Of a DNA stretch of 22,296 nucleotides, positions 6,784 through 14,385 are shown one piece after another. The translations under genes were made by a program, and so were the position numbers. Source of the stretch: Clostridiales bacterium (lineage in GTDB: Bacteria > Bacillota > Clostridia > Lachnospirales > Lachnospiraceae); assembly GCA_018369015.1 (NCBI GenBank), contig JAGZDD010000053.1, positions 1-22,296 on the forward strand, in the 5' to 3' direction. The notes under the pieces were generated by a model. The model ran no database searches and was not told the origin of the DNA. It was given only the letters and a program-made list of their open reading frames with translations. How positions within the stretch are numbered: position 1 is the first letter of the stretch; every line of letters begins with the position of its first letter.

Positions 6784-7019
6784 AAAGGTTCGTAATACTG
6801 GTATGTGCGCCGGAGTACATGACCGGATTATGATGAAAAGGGAATGCAGTGAGAACCTGCAGCAGCCCTCGCTACTGTAATGGAGACAACCTGTTTATAA
6901 CCACTGGTAAATTGGCCGCACCGGACGGATTAAAAGAAAGCTTTTTCTTTTCAAACGCTGCGGGCATTTTGCTGGGAAGGAAACAGAGCGGATGAACCAG
7001 AGCCAGGAGACCTGCCTTT
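6784..7019 (+). promoter_or_regulatory. Cobalamin (B12) riboswitch
   Basis: The conserved core is present: AAAAGGGAAT (about 6837-6845), GTGAGAA (6849-6855), then CAGCCCTCGCTACTGTAA (about 6863-6880), the characteristic CCCgCxACTGT segment, and the B12 box AGCCAGGAGACCTGCC (7001-7016). AAAGG at 6784-6788 can pair with CCTTT at 7015-7019 as the closing P1 stem. Total length of about 236 nt is normal. These RNAs bind adenosyl- or other cobalamins and reduce expression of the gene downstream when the cofactor is plentiful. A terminator lies between it and the first importer gene. Confidence 0.95.
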
Positions 7020-7063
7020 TGCTGACAGTGTATTATTTTCAATGGGAAAATAGATGCATTATT

Positions 7064-7111
7064 CTCAGAAGCTGAGCTATAAGTGCGTCCTTGATCCAGG
7101 GCGCTTTTTTT
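7064..7111 (+). terminator. Expression-platform terminator of the riboswitch
   Basis: GCGTCC (7085-7090) pairs with GGGCGC (7099-7104) across an 8-nt loop and is followed by seven T (7105-7111): an intrinsic terminator 37 nt before the start codon at 7148. A small hairpin CTCAG/CTGAG at 7064-7076 precedes it and could take part in the switch. Cobalamin binding would be expected to favour termination. Confidence 0.75.
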
Positions 7112-7147
7112 GCATCTTTTCCCCTGATTTAAGAAGGAGAGAAGAAG

Positions 7148-8920
7148 ATGAACAAGAAATTAAGGATTTTTATGGCTTCGGCAATGTGCTTATCTATGCT
7201 TGCCGGGTGCGGCGGCCAGAGTGGTACCGCTCAAAATACAGGCGGCACTTCGGGCGCTTCTGTACAGACAGAAGCTGCGGGCAGCAGTGATTCGGCCAAA
7301 GACAGCGCTTTGGCAGCCGGCGAAAGCTCTGGTGGCGCGTCCGTAAAGGGGGAAATAAATAGCACTTCGGGCGGCCATGTGGAAAATCTCATTATTGGTA
7401 CGACCGCGGAAAATAATATATTTAACGCGCTGAGCCAGAAGGACGCTTTCGGGCGTATGAATTATAACGGCTTAACTCAGGGCAATTTTGTGTACAGAGA
7501 TGAAAATAATAATCTCCAGCCGTATTTTTGGACTTCCTTTGAGATTTCTGAGGACGGCAGTCAAATTGATTTCACAATGCCTTTAGATGCTGTGTGGCAC
7601 GACGGTGAACCGGTCACAATGGATGATATGGTATTTACCTTTGAGTATATGCGTGATGTGAAAAAGGTCGGGAGCCTTCAACATCTGACAGAGGTTAAAG
7701 TCACCGGAGACGACAGCGCTTCCCTGATTTTTTCCGAGCCTGACGCCTATTACTGGATTAATTCTTCCTGTAATAATAACGCCTGCGTTTATGCAAAGCA
7801 TATTTGGGAGGGCGTAGAGGATTCGGACGCTGTTACCGGAGACGAGGCGGCGATCGGCTGCGGCCCGTACAAACTTGTGTCTTATGACAAGGATTCTCAG
7901 ACTTCCTACTATGAGGCTGTTCCTGAAAACGATTTCCTTGGTGAGATTACAGTGGATAAGGTGACGCTTCAAAGCTATTCCGATGAATCGACATTAATGA
8001 TGGCAATGATGAACGGCGAGATTGACGCGATGTACAACTATGCGAACCCTATCGACGCGACAATTATCGACACCGTAGCAGGCGACCCCAATATCGATCT
8101 GGGAGAAAGCCCATTTTCCGGGTGCTACCAGTTAGAATACGGCAAAGACCGCGCTCCGGGAAATGATCAAGCGTTTCGGGAGGCTGTAAGCTATGCCTTA
8201 AACTATGACCAGCTTGCCATGACGATTAACGGCGAATACGGCGAGGTTCCGGGCAGGGGAATTATTCCGCCGTCCTGCAAGGGCTATGATGAAACGCTGC
8301 CAAAGCTTGAATATGATGCGAATAAGGCAAAGGAGCTTTTAGAGGAAGCCGGTTATGTAGACACGGACGGCGACGGCTACAGGGAAATGCCGGACGGCAG
8401 CGCTATGGATGTTTCTGTGACACCTCAGTACAGTTCCGATATGGACCTTCGGATGCGCATTGCGGAGGTGATTATGAAGAGCCTTGATGAGGTTGGAATT
8501 AAAAACCATATTGATGAGGAGAGCCTTGCCAACAGCGAGGTATGGGAAGATAACATGACAAAGGGCGATTATGATTTTTCCATTACTCTGACAACCTCCG
8601 GTATGGCTTCTTACAGCACGGCTTTCCGCTACTTTATGGCAGAACTTCAGGAAGGGGAATCCTCCTGGCTGTGGGGAACGGTCCATGACAAGGAATTTAT
8701 GGATACCTATTATGCAATGACGGAAGCTGTTTCGGATGAAGATTATGTAAAAAATTGCAAAAAGCTTCAACAATATGCTTCTGATACAATGTTTGGCCAG
8801 GCTTTATGCTGGGAAACCGCCTTTTTCCCGTACCGCACAGACAAATATACCGGCTGGACAAACTATCCGTCCTGGGGCGTTATTAACTGCCGGACATGGT
8901 TTGACCTGATGACAAAGTAA
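7148..8920 (+). CDS. Family-5 (peptide/nickel/opine type) solute-binding lipoprotein
   Basis: A 590-residue surface receptor of an ABC importer. The signal sequence ends in lipobox LAGC with Cys21, followed by a Gly/Ser/Ala-rich linker to about residue 75. The SBP_bac_5 fold shows typical landmarks: FTMPLDAVWHDGEPVTMDDM, GCGPYKLVSYD, QAFREAVSYALNYDQL, KAKELLEEAGYVDTDGDGYR and the C-terminal YRTDKYTGW. Family members bind peptides, nickel or metal-metallophore complexes, haem, opines or oligosaccharides. AAGGAG lies 8 nt before the ATG. It is the first gene after a cobalamin riboswitch, which points to a ligand tied to cobalt or corrinoids rather than general peptides (inference). An internal terminator follows it. 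Confidence 0.93.
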   Translation: MNKKLRIFMASAMCLSMLAGCGGQSGTAQNTGGTSGASVQTEAAGSSDSAKDSALAAGESSGGASVKGEINSTSGGHVENLIIGTTAENNIFNALSQKDAFGRMNYNGLTQGNFVYRDENNNLQPYFWTSFEISEDGSQIDFTMPLDAVWHDGEPVTMDDMVFTFEYMRDVKKVGSLQHLTEVKVTGDDSASLIFSEPDAYYWINSSCNNNACVYAKHIWEGVEDSDAVTGDEAAIGCGPYKLVSYDKDSQTSYYEAVPENDFLGEITVDKVTLQSYSDESTLMMAMMNGEIDAMYNYANPIDATIIDTVAGDPNIDLGESPFSGCYQLEYGKDRAPGNDQAFREAVSYALNYDQLAMTINGEYGEVPGRGIIPPSCKGYDETLPKLEYDANKAKELLEEAGYVDTDGDGYREMPDGSAMDVSVTPQYSSDMDLRMRIAEVIMKSLDEVGIKNHIDEESLANSEVWEDNMTKGDYDFSITLTTSGMASYSTAFRYFMAELQEGESSWLWGTVHDKEFMDTYYAMTEAVSDEDYVKNCKKLQQYASDTMFGQALCWETAFFPYRTDKYTGWTNYPSWGVINCRTWFDLMTK

Positions 8921-8932
8921 AACAGGTGCTGC

Positions 8933-8960
8933 AAAAGCCCGGCGGCCGCCGGGCTTTTTT
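8933..8960 (+). terminator. Intra-operon terminator after the binding-protein gene
   Basis: A perfect inverted repeat, AAAAGCCCGGCGG (8933-8945) and CCGCCGGGCTTTT (8946-8958), continues into six T (8955-8960). Between a binding-protein gene and its permease genes such hairpins let most transcripts stop early and stabilise the upstream mRNA, giving excess receptor over membrane components. Confidence 0.85.
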
Positions 8961-8978
8961 CATAGGGAGGTGGCATTT

Positions 8979-9968
8979 TTGGCAAAGCATGTTTTAAAAA
9001 AGCTGCTTATTGCTCTTGTAACGATTTATGTGATTATTACCCTAAGCTTTATCCTTGTACATATTATGCCCGGAGATCCGATCATTCACCTGGTAGGGCA
9101 GGAGGAATATTATTACCTTCTGGATAATGACCCGGAAACGCTTCACCGCATGGCGGAGAAATTCGGGCTTAACGACAGCCTGCCGGTACAGTATTTGCGG
9201 TATCTTAAAAATATAGTGACACTGGATTTCGGCATTTCCTATTCTAACCAGCAGCCGGTGCTGGAAAATGTCCTCCGGGCCTCAGGCTGGACGCTTCTTT
9301 TGTCAGTGCCGACATGGATTATTGGCGGTTTCCTTGGCGCTGTCCTTGGCGTTTTGGCCGGGTGGAGGCCGGGAAAATTGTTTGACAAAATAATGACGCC
9401 GGTTTTTCTTGTCATTAACACAATACCGTCCAACTGCCTGAGCCTTGTGCTTCTTATTATTTTTGCCTATAAACTAAAATTTTTTCCGATCAACGGCATG
9501 GTTTCGCCGGGGGTGGAAGGAACGGCGCGGATATTTAGTATTATGGAGCATATGTTCCTGCCGCTGATTATCCTTATTCTGTTCCGTATTTCCGGGGATT
9601 TTATGCTGATGAAGAGCGCCGTATCCCAGGTCAGAGGCGAGGAATATATTATTACGGCCCAGTCGAAGGGATTGCCTGAAAAAAAAGTTTTGTTCCGCCA
9701 TGTGATGAAAAATGCCATGCTGCCGTATCTGACTTCTTTTTGTATGCAGTTTGGCGGCCTGCTTTCCGGCTCCATGATTGTGGAGGTCGTTTTTGGCTGG
9801 AAGGGAATGGGAACTTTGATGTATAACGCAGTGTCCTCCAGGGATTTTCCCACGGCGCAGTTTTGTTTCCTTTTGTCGGCGGTTCTTGTCGTTTTCGCCA
9901 ATCTCATCAGCGATGTTATTAATGCGGCGGTAGACCCGAGGCTTCGAGAGGAGGGAGTGGATGAATAA
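8979..9968 (+). CDS. ABC importer permease, DppB/NikB type
   Basis: A 329-residue inner-membrane permease. The first helix LLIALVTIYVIITLSFILVH is followed by the MPGDP motif and RMAEKFGLNDSLPVQYLRYL, hallmarks of the DppB/OppB/NikB subunits. The coupling-loop (EAA) region is RGEEYIITAQSKGLPEKKVLFRHV, ending in ..AMLPYLT. About six membrane helices are visible. The TTG at 8979 was chosen because GGGAGG (8965-8970) lies 8 nt upstream; the GTG at 8970 overlaps that site. It follows the intra-operon terminator and overlaps the next permease gene by 8 nt. It pairs with the DppC-type subunit to form the channel. Confidence 0.93.
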   Translation: MAKHVLKKLLIALVTIYVIITLSFILVHIMPGDPIIHLVGQEEYYYLLDNDPETLHRMAEKFGLNDSLPVQYLRYLKNIVTLDFGISYSNQQPVLENVLRASGWTLLLSVPTWIIGGFLGAVLGVLAGWRPGKLFDKIMTPVFLVINTIPSNCLSLVLLIIFAYKLKFFPINGMVSPGVEGTARIFSIMEHMFLPLIILILFRISGDFMLMKSAVSQVRGEEYIITAQSKGLPEKKVLFRHVMKNAMLPYLTSFCMQFGGLLSGSMIVEVVFGWKGMGTLMYNAVSSRDFPTAQFCFLLSAVLVVFANLISDVINAAVDPRLREEGVDE

Positions 9969-10806
9969 AAAAGAAAAAAAGGCAGCCGGACATAAAAAAC
10001 ATATAAGGTTTAACGCCCCATTTATTGCCGGAGGAGCAATCATTTTATTTTTTCTGCTCATTGCCATTTTTGCTCCGGTACTTACCGGCTATGAACCGGA
10101 TGAAATGATGATGGCCTATTTGCCTCCAAGCAGCGAGCACTGGCTTGGCACAAATGATCTTGGACAGGACATATTTACAGAAATGCTTTACGGCACGCGG
10201 GTTTCTTTGTATATTGGTATTTTTGCCGCATTTATTGTCACTGGTGTGGGAACGGTGCTGGCGCTTGCTTCCGGTTATTTTGGAGGAAAAACGGACAAAT
10301 TGATTACTGCGGTCACAAATGTGGCTATGGCAATTCCGGGGCTTCCTTTGACCGTACTTCTCGTGGCCTACCTAAATCCCGGAAAATGGAGCCTTATTAT
10401 TGCCATAAGTATTACGGCATGGACAGGAACAACAAGAATTTTAAGAGCAAGAGTTATGCAATTATCTCAAATGCCCTTTATAAAAATAGAGAAAACAATG
10501 GGCGTGAAGCCTGTGGTCATTCTATTTAAACATATCCTGCCCAATATCAAGGACATTATTTTGACAAGGGGCGCCCTATCGGTTTCCAGTGCTATGATGA
10601 CCGAGGCAAGCCTTAGCTTTCTTGGCCTAGGAACCTTTGGTGAAAAGAGCTGGGGGAGCGTCCTTCACTACGCGTTTTTCAGAAACAGTATTTTAAAAAA
10701 TCAATTTTGGTGGTATATTCCGCCAATTGTGTGTATTTGCCTGGCAGTTCTTGGATTTATGCTCATCGGTTACTATGGGAGAGTGGAGAGGAGGGGGCAG
10801 CGGTGA
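9961..10806 (+). CDS. ABC importer permease, DppC/NikC type
   Basis: A 281-residue permease. After a basic cytoplasmic tail comes the first helix (APFIAGGAIILFFLLIAIFAPV), then HWLGTNDLGQDIFTEMLYGTRVSL, the signature of DppC/OppC/NikC subunits. The EAA-like loop is RILRARVMQLSQMPFIKIEKTMGVKPVVILFKHILPN, followed by TEASLSFLGLG. GGAGGG lies about 5 nt before the ATG, which overlaps the end of the preceding permease gene by 8 nt. The stop TGA overlaps the GTG start of the first ATPase gene by 4 nt (GTGA), so translation of the three genes is coupled. Confidence 0.93.
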   Translation: MNKKEKKAAGHKKHIRFNAPFIAGGAIILFFLLIAIFAPVLTGYEPDEMMMAYLPPSSEHWLGTNDLGQDIFTEMLYGTRVSLYIGIFAAFIVTGVGTVLALASGYFGGKTDKLITAVTNVAMAIPGLPLTVLLVAYLNPGKWSLIIAISITAWTGTTRILRARVMQLSQMPFIKIEKTMGVKPVVILFKHILPNIKDIILTRGALSVSSAMMTEASLSFLGLGTFGEKSWGSVLHYAFFRNSILKNQFWWYIPPIVCICLAVLGFMLIGYYGRVERRGQR

Positions 10807-11771
10807 TTTTAAGCCTGAAAAATATTTCTGTAAAATTCGCTTCCGGGCATAATGTCCAGGCAGTAAAGGATGTGAGCCTTGATATTGAAGAAAAATCCAA
10901 AGTAGCCATTGTGGGGGAAACGGGAAGCGGAAAAAGTATTTTACTCCTGGCAATCCTCCGCCTTTTGCCTGAAAATGCTATTGTCAGCGGACAGGCATTT
11001 TTTACGATGAAAGGAAGCCCCGCAGGCGTCGTTGACCTGATGACGCTAAAACGAAAAGAATTGGATCATATCCGCGGAGCCTGTATATCCTACATTCCTC
11101 AGGGCAGCGGCAATGGGATGAATCCCCTGTATAATGTGGGGTTCCAGGTAGCAGAGCCTATGGTTACACACCAGGGGATTAGTAAAAAACAGGGCTTTTC
11201 AAAGGCTGTTGAGCTTATGCGGCGTTTTAAAATGGGAAATGAAGAAAGAATTGCAAAGCAATATCCGCACACATACAGCGGAGGAATGCGCCAGAGAGCG
11301 CTGATTGCCATGGGAATTGGCGCGGGGGCGCAGGCGCTTCTGGCAGACGAGCCGACAAAGGGGCTGGATGAACGGCGGATTGCCCTTGTTGTTGAAAGCT
11401 TTCGGTTGCTGACGGATAAGACGATTGTGTGCGTAACCCATGATTTGAATTTTGCCAATGCCATTAGCGATCATATTTGTGTGATGTATGCCGCATCCCA
11501 GGTCGAATATGCACCGACAAAGGAGCTTATGGAACATCCGCTGCACCCTTATACTCAGGATATGCTGGCGGCTATGCCTGAAAACGGCCTGCATTTTTGC
11601 GGCGGTTTTGCCATGTCTCACGAGGATTATGAGGACGCAGGCTGTAAATACGCGCCCAGGTGCCGCGACTGTTCCGAAAAATGCCGGAAGCTGCCCCCGA
11701 TGTTTGAGGTAGGCTCCCACAAGGTAAGGTGTTGGAAGTATTGCAATGAAAGCCCCGGACGCCGGGGGTAA
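10803..11771 (+). CDS. ABC importer ATPase, DppD/OppD type
   Basis: A 322-residue ATPase starting at the GTG that overlaps the upstream stop. Walker A GETGSGKS (38-45), Q-loop Gln100, signature YSGGMRQRA (158-166), Walker B ALLADEP (178-184) and H-loop His213 are all present, so it should hydrolyse ATP. The C-terminal oligopeptide-transporter extension carries the Cys cluster typical of DppD/DppF proteins (Cys281, 287, 290, 294 and 310). The last residues (NESPGRRG) are encoded by a GC-rich inverted repeat, CCCCGG/CCGGGG (11753-11767), merging into the 52-bp repeats downstream, so the extreme C-terminus may be repeat-derived. Confidence 0.93.
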   Translation: MILSLKNISVKFASGHNVQAVKDVSLDIEEKSKVAIVGETGSGKSILLLAILRLLPENAIVSGQAFFTMKGSPAGVVDLMTLKRKELDHIRGACISYIPQGSGNGMNPLYNVGFQVAEPMVTHQGISKKQGFSKAVELMRRFKMGNEERIAKQYPHTYSGGMRQRALIAMGIGAGAQALLADEPTKGLDERRIALVVESFRLLTDKTIVCVTHDLNFANAISDHICVMYAASQVEYAPTKELMEHPLHPYTQDMLAAMPENGLHFCGGFAMSHEDYEDAGCKYAPRCRDCSEKCRKLPPMFEVGSHKVRCWKYCNESPGRRG

Positions 11772-11784
11772 GGCATGGAATACA

Positions 11785-11883
11785 GAGGAAACCCTGCAAG
11801 GGGATAACTTGATGCCGTGAAGAACACGGCAGAAAAGAGGAAACCCCGCAAGGGGATAACCTGATGCCGTGAAAAACACGGCA
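11785..11883 (+). repeat. Two tandem 52-bp double-hairpin repeats
   Basis: Two copies, 52 bp apart, each with GAGGAAACCCYGCAAGGGGA (a CCC..GGG hairpin with GCAA loop) followed by TAACYTGA and a 7-bp hairpin TGCCGTG/CACGGCA (arms 11813-11819 with 11825-11831, and 11865-11871 with 11877-11883). The copies differ at few sites, and the loop bases are the most variable. They fill nearly all of the gap between the two ATPase genes; the second ATPase has its own AAGGAGG just after. The same unit, reversed, forms the array at 13240-13421. Confidence 0.85.
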
Positions 11884-11906
11884 TACAGAAGAAAGGAGGA
11901 CGGGAT

Positions 11907-12593
11907 TTGTATATACAGATTGAAAATTTAACGAAGCGGTATAAAAGCCGGACAAAAGAGAAAAAGGCTTTTGAAGCGGTTTCCAGGGCAAGCCTCGACA
12001 TCAGCCAAGGCGAAACAGTGGGGCTTTTGGGGGAAAGCGGCAGCGGAAAATCGACGCTTGGGCAAATGCTTGTGGGTCTTGTGAAGCCGTCCTGTGGCCG
12101 TATTTTGTGGAATGGCGAGCCTTTGTCTTATCCGCTTAAGGGAGAGCAAAGGAAGAAAATTCAAATATTATTCCAGCACCCGGAAATTTCCTTTAACCCG
12201 GTACTTCCCCTGGTAAGCAGTATGAGGGAGCCGTACCGCCTGTGCGGCAGGGATGACAGCGAGGCGGCCATTCTTAAGGATATTGAGCGGTTTGGGCTGC
12301 ACCGGGAGCATTTGTACCGGACGCCCAGAGAACTGTCCGGAGGAGAGCTCCAGCGGGCAGCCCTGGCGAGGATTCTTGTGCTTGAACCAAAGCTTATTGT
12401 CCTTGACGAGCCTACAAGTATGCTGGATGTGATTTCACAGGCTCAGATTATTCATTTTCTTATGGAATATCAAAAGGTACACAAAACCACCTATTTATTT
12501 ATTACTCACAATCCTGCCCTGGCAAAAATGGTATGCGGGCGGATTTATGAGATGCACGATGGGAAGCTTAAAGCATATGACGGGAAGCTTTAA
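11907..12593 (+). CDS. ABC importer ATPase, DppF/OppF type (short form)
   Basis: A 228-residue ATPase with Walker A GESGSGKST (42-50), Q-loop Gln90 followed by HPEISFNP, signature LSGGELQRA (143-151), Walker B LIVLDEP (163-169) and H-loop His201. It begins at TTG 11907 with AAAGGAGG 7 nt upstream. It is much shorter than typical DppF/OppF proteins (around 320 residues): the Cys-containing C-terminal extension is absent, and the chain ends in a small repeat, HDGKLKAYDGKL. It completes the receptor, two-permease, two-ATPase set. Two tandem 52-bp repeats separate it from the first ATPase and may tune its expression. Confidence 0.9.
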   Translation: MYIQIENLTKRYKSRTKEKKAFEAVSRASLDISQGETVGLLGESGSGKSTLGQMLVGLVKPSCGRILWNGEPLSYPLKGEQRKKIQILFQHPEISFNPVLPLVSSMREPYRLCGRDDSEAAILKDIERFGLHREHLYRTPRELSGGELQRAALARILVLEPKLIVLDEPTSMLDVISQAQIIHFLMEYQKVHKTTYLFITHNPALAKMVCGRIYEMHDGKLKAYDGKL

Positions 12594-12616
12594 AACGCGC
12601 GGCGGGAAGCTTAAGG
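12561..12616 (+). repeat. Short tandem repeat at the 3' end of the second ATPase gene
   Basis: GGGAAGCTT followed by AA or TAA occurs at 12561, 12582 and 12604, spaced 21 and 22 bp apart. The first two encode the duplicated DGKL at the protein end, and the third lies just past the stop. Slippage duplication probably extended the 3' end of the gene. Confidence 0.65.
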
Positions 12617-12631
12617 CCTGGGTTTTAGTAC

Positions 12632-12670
12632 CTGCCGCAAACGCAGCAGTTCACTCAGCAGAACTGTTAC
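12632..12670. repeat. Hairpin and degenerate mini-element (copy E) at the converging 3' ends
   Basis: CTGCCGC (12632-12638) and GCAGCAG (12643-12649) form a 7-bp stem with an AAAC loop. It is directly followed by a decayed mini-element whose preserved end is GCAGAACTGTTAC (12658-12670). On the minus strand the GTAAC end begins with the final G of the phosphatidyltransferase stop codon TAG. No duplicated flanks are recognisable. The block separates two converging genes, so it may act as a weak terminator. Confidence 0.45.
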
Positions 12671-13227
12671 TAAGCTTTCCACATTTCCCTGAATTTCGGA
12701 AGGTACATAATAAGCGTAAATACCATGTCGGCCGCACAGATAAAGATTAAACTGTTTGCCAGTAAGGCCGGCATTTGGGGAAATAAAAGGAGCAGACATA
12801 AGACAATATAAGAGCAGGCGGTGCATACTTTTCCGAACCACATGGCGCCGTCCAGCTTCCTCCCGCGGTATTTTAAGGTAATAAGCCCCATAACTCCCAT
12901 AAAGCCCTCTTTGATAATATAAAGGACGACAAGAAGCCAAAGCCACGGGGTGCGGGTCGTCATGCACAAGAATACGACGCCAAGTGTCAGCTTGTCTGCC
13001 AGAGGATCAAGAAATTTTCCAAGCTCAGTGACCATATTAAAATGCCGGGCCACCTTGCCGTCGAACAGATCGGTCAGCCCGGACAGGCCAAGGAAAAAAA
13101 CGGCCATATAGTATTGGGGCGCAGAGCGGGCCGTGAGGTAGGTAAAAGCAAAGACCGGAATGAGGATCAGCCTGAAATATCCCATAAGATTGGGAATACT
13201 TAAGGCCTCTTTTCGTGTGATTTTCAT
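12670..13227 (-). CDS. CDP-alcohol phosphatidyltransferase family protein (PgsA/cardiolipin-synthase-like)
   Basis: A 185-residue membrane enzyme. The family motif D-x2-D-G-x2-A-R-x8-G-x3-D-x3-D is complete: DLFDGKVARHFNMVTELGKF followed by LDPLAD. It would transfer a phosphatidyl group from CDP-diacylglycerol to an alcohol such as glycerol-3-phosphate or phosphatidylglycerol; the acceptor cannot be decided. The start IPNLMGYFRLILIPVFA is typical of the PgsA group. Several further hydrophobic helices follow. The ATG at 13227 has AAAGGAG 8 nt upstream; an upstream ATG at 13260 lies in the tandem repeat array and is rejected. The 51-bp array therefore forms its leader. The stop codon is joined to a mini-element end. 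Confidence 0.88.
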   Translation of the reverse strand: MKITRKEALSIPNLMGYFRLILIPVFAFTYLTARSAPQYYMAVFFLGLSGLTDLFDGKVARHFNMVTELGKFLDPLADKLTLGVVFLCMTTRTPWLWLLVVLYIIKEGFMGVMGLITLKYRGRKLDGAMWFGKVCTACSYIVLCLLLLFPQMPALLANSLIFICAADMVFTLIMYLPKFREMWKA

Positions 13228-13239
13228 GTCATAAACTCC

Positions 13240-13421
13240 TTTCATCTGTTTGCCGTGCATCTCACGGCATCAGGTTATCCCCTTGCGGGGTTTCATCTGT
13301 TTGCCGTGCATCTCACGGCATCAGGTTATCCCCTTGCGGGGTTTCATCTGTTTGCCGCGCATCTCACGGCATCAGGTTATCCCCTTGTAGGGGGTTATCT
13401 GTTTGCCGCGCCTTTTACGGC
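13240..13421 (-). repeat. 51-bp tandem repeat array (three full copies plus a partial)
   Basis: The TGCCGYG hairpin arm recurs at 13251, 13302, 13353 and 13404, an exact 51-bp period. Each unit reads TTTCATCTGTTTGCCGTG, CATCT, CACGGCATCAGGTTATCC, CCTTGCGGGG and so contains two hairpins (TGCCGTG/CACGGCA and CCCC/GGGG). It is the reverse complement of the two units at 11785-11883. Copies are immediately adjacent with no unique spacers. The fourth, divergent copy overlaps the last codons and stop of the AraC gene, and the first abuts the ribosome binding site of the phosphatidyltransferase gene. Confidence 0.88.
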
Positions 13422-14312
13422 GAAGCTGCGGTACTGTTTTGGCGTCATGTGGTGCTGCTGTTTAAATAATTTTCCAAAATAGCTGCTGTTCCCGAAGCCG
13501 GTTTCTACGGCAATTTCTAAAATATTCTTTTGGGTGCTCATAAGCAGCTCCCTGGCCTTTGCCAATCTAAGTGTTGTTAAATATTCCATAGGGCTCATCC
13601 CAAGACAATTTTTAAAAAGACGGTAACATTCCCGCTCGCTGACCGGGATATGGGCGGCAATCGCCCTAACCTCTAAATGTTCGCTGTAATGCTGCTGCAT
13701 GAATTGAAGGATTTTTTTGATGCGGTCATTATCGGAAGGATCATATAAAGGCTTTTCGCTTTGGCAGGAGGCGGCCCATGTATATACGCTTTCCCAAAGC
13801 TCGGAAAACAGGCTGCGCAGACGAAGCTCGTAAAAATTTTCGCCCTGGCGGCTGATGGCTGCGGCGTCGCCAAGACGGTCAAGGAATGTTCTGGAACCGG
13901 AATCCTTCCTGTAGAGGGGAAAAGCGTCAAAGCGGCGCTGTTCCTGTACGGGCGTTATATATTTCAAGTCAAAAACACTTCCTGCCGCTCCGGCCAGAAA
14001 GGATTTGTCAAAAAATTGGGACTGGAGCTGAACATTTTCACAAGGCTCTAAGGGGTGGAGGTAATGCAGCGTTCCGGAATTTATAAAAATTCCGTCGCCT
14101 TCATGGAGGACATATTCGTGGAGCTGTGTTTTATAAATCATACTTCCTCCAATGAGATACCCAAATTCAAATTCATCGTGCCAGTGCCATGGAATATCCC
14201 CGTAAAAGCACCCTTTAGGGCCGGGCATATAAAGGCCGTAGGGCAGCATATCGCTTCGGAAAATAATCGTTTCTTTTTGCTTTTCATCGGTCATAAGGGG
14301 GATCATCGCCAT
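13395..14312 (-). CDS. AraC-family transcriptional regulator
   Basis: A 305-residue regulator. The N-terminal cupin sensor domain (about 20-110) includes IPWHWHDEFEFGYLIGG and HEGDGIFINSGTLHYLHP. The C-terminal double helix-turn-helix runs from about 205 to 300 (LEVRAIAAHIPVSERECYRL, then ILEIAVETGFGNSSYFGKLF ending in MTPKQYRSF). Such proteins usually sense a sugar and activate neighbouring catabolic genes. The ATG at 14312 has AAGGAG 9 nt upstream. It is divergent from the GH120 xylosidase gene across a 141-bp gap with repeated ATTATAGT sites, so it probably responds to xylooligosaccharide or a xylose derivative (inference). Its last residues, KGAANR, and its stop lie inside a copy of the 51-bp repeat. 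Confidence 0.93.
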   Translation of the reverse strand: MAMIPLMTDEKQKETIIFRSDMLPYGLYMPGPKGCFYGDIPWHWHDEFEFGYLIGGSMIYKTQLHEYVLHEGDGIFINSGTLHYLHPLEPCENVQLQSQFFDKSFLAGAAGSVFDLKYITPVQEQRRFDAFPLYRKDSGSRTFLDRLGDAAAISRQGENFYELRLRSLFSELWESVYTWAASCQSEKPLYDPSDNDRIKKILQFMQQHYSEHLEVRAIAAHIPVSERECYRLFKNCLGMSPMEYLTTLRLAKARELLMSTQKNILEIAVETGFGNSSYFGKLFKQQHHMTPKQYRSFAVKGAANR

Positions 14313-14385
14313 AGGCCATCACTCCTTTTTGGCAGGATTATTATATTTTTAGTCGGCATACTCATATATTTTAGAAAATATTTGC

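Noticed and set aside
11572..12001. Minus-strand reading frames across the 52-bp repeats
   Set aside because: They lie antisense to two intact ATPase genes and owe their length to the repeats and to GC-rich coding bias.
11884..13239. Invertible DNA switch between the opposed repeat sets
   Set aside because: The repeats are inverted, but no recombinase gene is nearby and inversion would detach the second ATPase from its operon; kept only as a check under the repeat finding.
13240..13421. CRISPR array
   Set aside because: Repeat units follow each other directly with a 51-bp period and no unique spacers, and no cas gene is in the window.
13255..13482. Repetitive peptide gene (HLTASGYPLAGFHLFAV units)
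   Set aside because: The open frame exists only because the 51-bp period is a multiple of three; it has no ribosome binding site and runs antisense into the AraC gene.
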